A stretch of DNA of 64,000 nt from Pseudonocardia phyllosphaerae. Lineage in GTDB: Bacteria > Actinomycetota > Actinomycetes > Mycobacteriales > Pseudonocardiaceae. Below are positions 63,642-64,000 of this stretch, one piece after another (positions within the stretch are counted from its first letter, which is position 1; the number at the start of each line of letters is the position of its first letter). The position numbers and the translations under genes are program-made. The notes under the pieces are model-generated. The model was not told the DNA's origin. It made no database searches and saw only the letters and a program-made list of their open reading frames with translations. Location of the stretch: NCBI RefSeq assembly GCF_046546475.1, contig NZ_JBKGXS010000002.1:186001-250000 (forward strand), written 5' to 3'.

Positions 63642-64000
63642 GTGGCACACACGAACGACAACCCCGCGCAGAACGTCACCTTCCCCTCCGGCGGCGGCAC
63701 CGCCCACGGCTACCTGAAGCTGCCCGACTCGGGCTCCGGGCCCGGCGTCGTCGTCATCCAGGAGTGGTGGGGGCTCACCGACCACATCGTCGACGTGACG
63801 AACCGGCTCGCCGCCGAGGGCTTCGTCGCACTCGCCCCGGATCTCTACGGCGGCCGCACCACCCACGACTCCGACGAGGCCGGGCAGCTCATGGGCGAGC
63901 TGCCGGTGAACCAGGCGGCGACCGACCTGGGCGGCGCCGTGGACTACCTGCTCTCCCTCGACGAGGTCACCTCGTCGACCGTCGGCGCGATCGGCTTCTG
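63642..64000 (+). CDS. Dienelactone hydrolase family protein, 3' end outside the window
   Basis: The first 119 residues of an alpha/beta hydrolase. NVTFPSGGGTAHGYLKLPDS and GPGVVVIQEWWGLTDHIVDV (QEWWG as in dienelactone hydrolases) are followed by LAAEGFVALAPDLYGG. The window ends in AIGF plus TG, where the family has the nucleophile Cys (GFCxGG), so the next codon is probably Cys. GTG 63642 starts the protein. Confidence 0.9.
   Translation, partial: MAHTNDNPAQNVTFPSGGGTAHGYLKLPDSGSGPGVVVIQEWWGLTDHIVDVTNRLAAEGFVALAPDLYGGRTTHDSDEAGQLMGELPVNQAATDLGGAVDYLLSLDEVTSSTVGAIGF

Overview
The window is very GC-rich, with mostly GTG/ATG starts, many 4-base GTGA/ATGA gene overlaps and short intergenic gaps. 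Gene content is typical of a mycolate-free or Pseudonocardia-like actinomycete: a SigB-type sigma factor, DUF3039 and DUF3099 proteins, an RNase H/phosphatase - zinc ribbon - Nif3 - CobC block ordered as in mycobacteria, a 10-methyl fatty acid gene pair, and a polyhydroxyalkanoate (PHA) locus. I infer a Pseudonocardiaceae chromosome, probably Pseudonocardia. This rests on gene content and protein style, not on a search.

Layout. 0-7.5 kb: end of a GAF-domain gene, a helix-turn-helix protein, a GMC oxidoreductase, a DMT exporter, a DEAD/DEAH helicase and a small methyltransferase. 7.6-10.7 kb: a PHA-synthase-like protein that has lost its catalytic triad, an intracellular PHA depolymerase (phaZ) and an acetyltransferase. 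10.7-19 kb: housekeeping genes (DUF3039, DUF3099, AMP nucleosidase with an ArsR regulator, a DNA glycosylase, a methyltransferase, D-aminoacyl-tRNA deacylase, YggT) and an unusual condensation-domain/GNAT fusion. 19-25 kb: the main PHA region, with a patatin-like phospholipase, phasin, XRE regulator, class I phaC and a divergent second PhaC-like enzyme. 25-36 kb: sigB, two flavin reductases, an HAD hydrolase, an AAC(2') aminoglycoside acetyltransferase, a P450 with a TetR, an O-methyltransferase behind an IdeR-type iron box, an iron-siderophore-type binding lipoprotein and htpG. 36-41.8 kb: a secreted protein, a DUF1905 protein, and a translationally coupled operon of an atypical acyl-CoA dehydrogenase, a signal-less PhnD-type binding protein and a TusA-like/diiron fusion, then pabC. 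41.8-49.4 kb: accessory DNA (thioesterase-like hydrolase, orphan antitoxin, two MFS exporters with MarR and LysR regulators, a quinone/FMN reductase). 49.3-64 kb: rnpB, an FAD monooxygenase, selO, a MntA/HepT toxin-antitoxin pair, an ArsB-like permease, a small repeat protein, the rnhA-cobC block, ptpA, a fructosamine kinase, the 10-methyl fatty acid operon and the start of a dienelactone hydrolase.

Main observations. (1) A partial copy of the 3' end of rnpB at 45.6 kb lies beside a dead tyrosine recombinase fragment. With the real rnpB end at 49.3 kb it brackets a 3.7 kb LysR/MFS/reductase cargo, so this looks like a decayed integrative element that used the rnpB 3' end as its attachment site. 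(2) The ACAD / cytosolic PhnD-like / TusA-ferritin operon is the best candidate for an uncharacterised enzyme system. (3) A PhaC pseudoenzyme sits next to phaZ. (4) At least thirteen genes have a TAnnnT-like -10 hexamer exactly 6-7 bases before the start codon, which implies widespread leaderless transcription.
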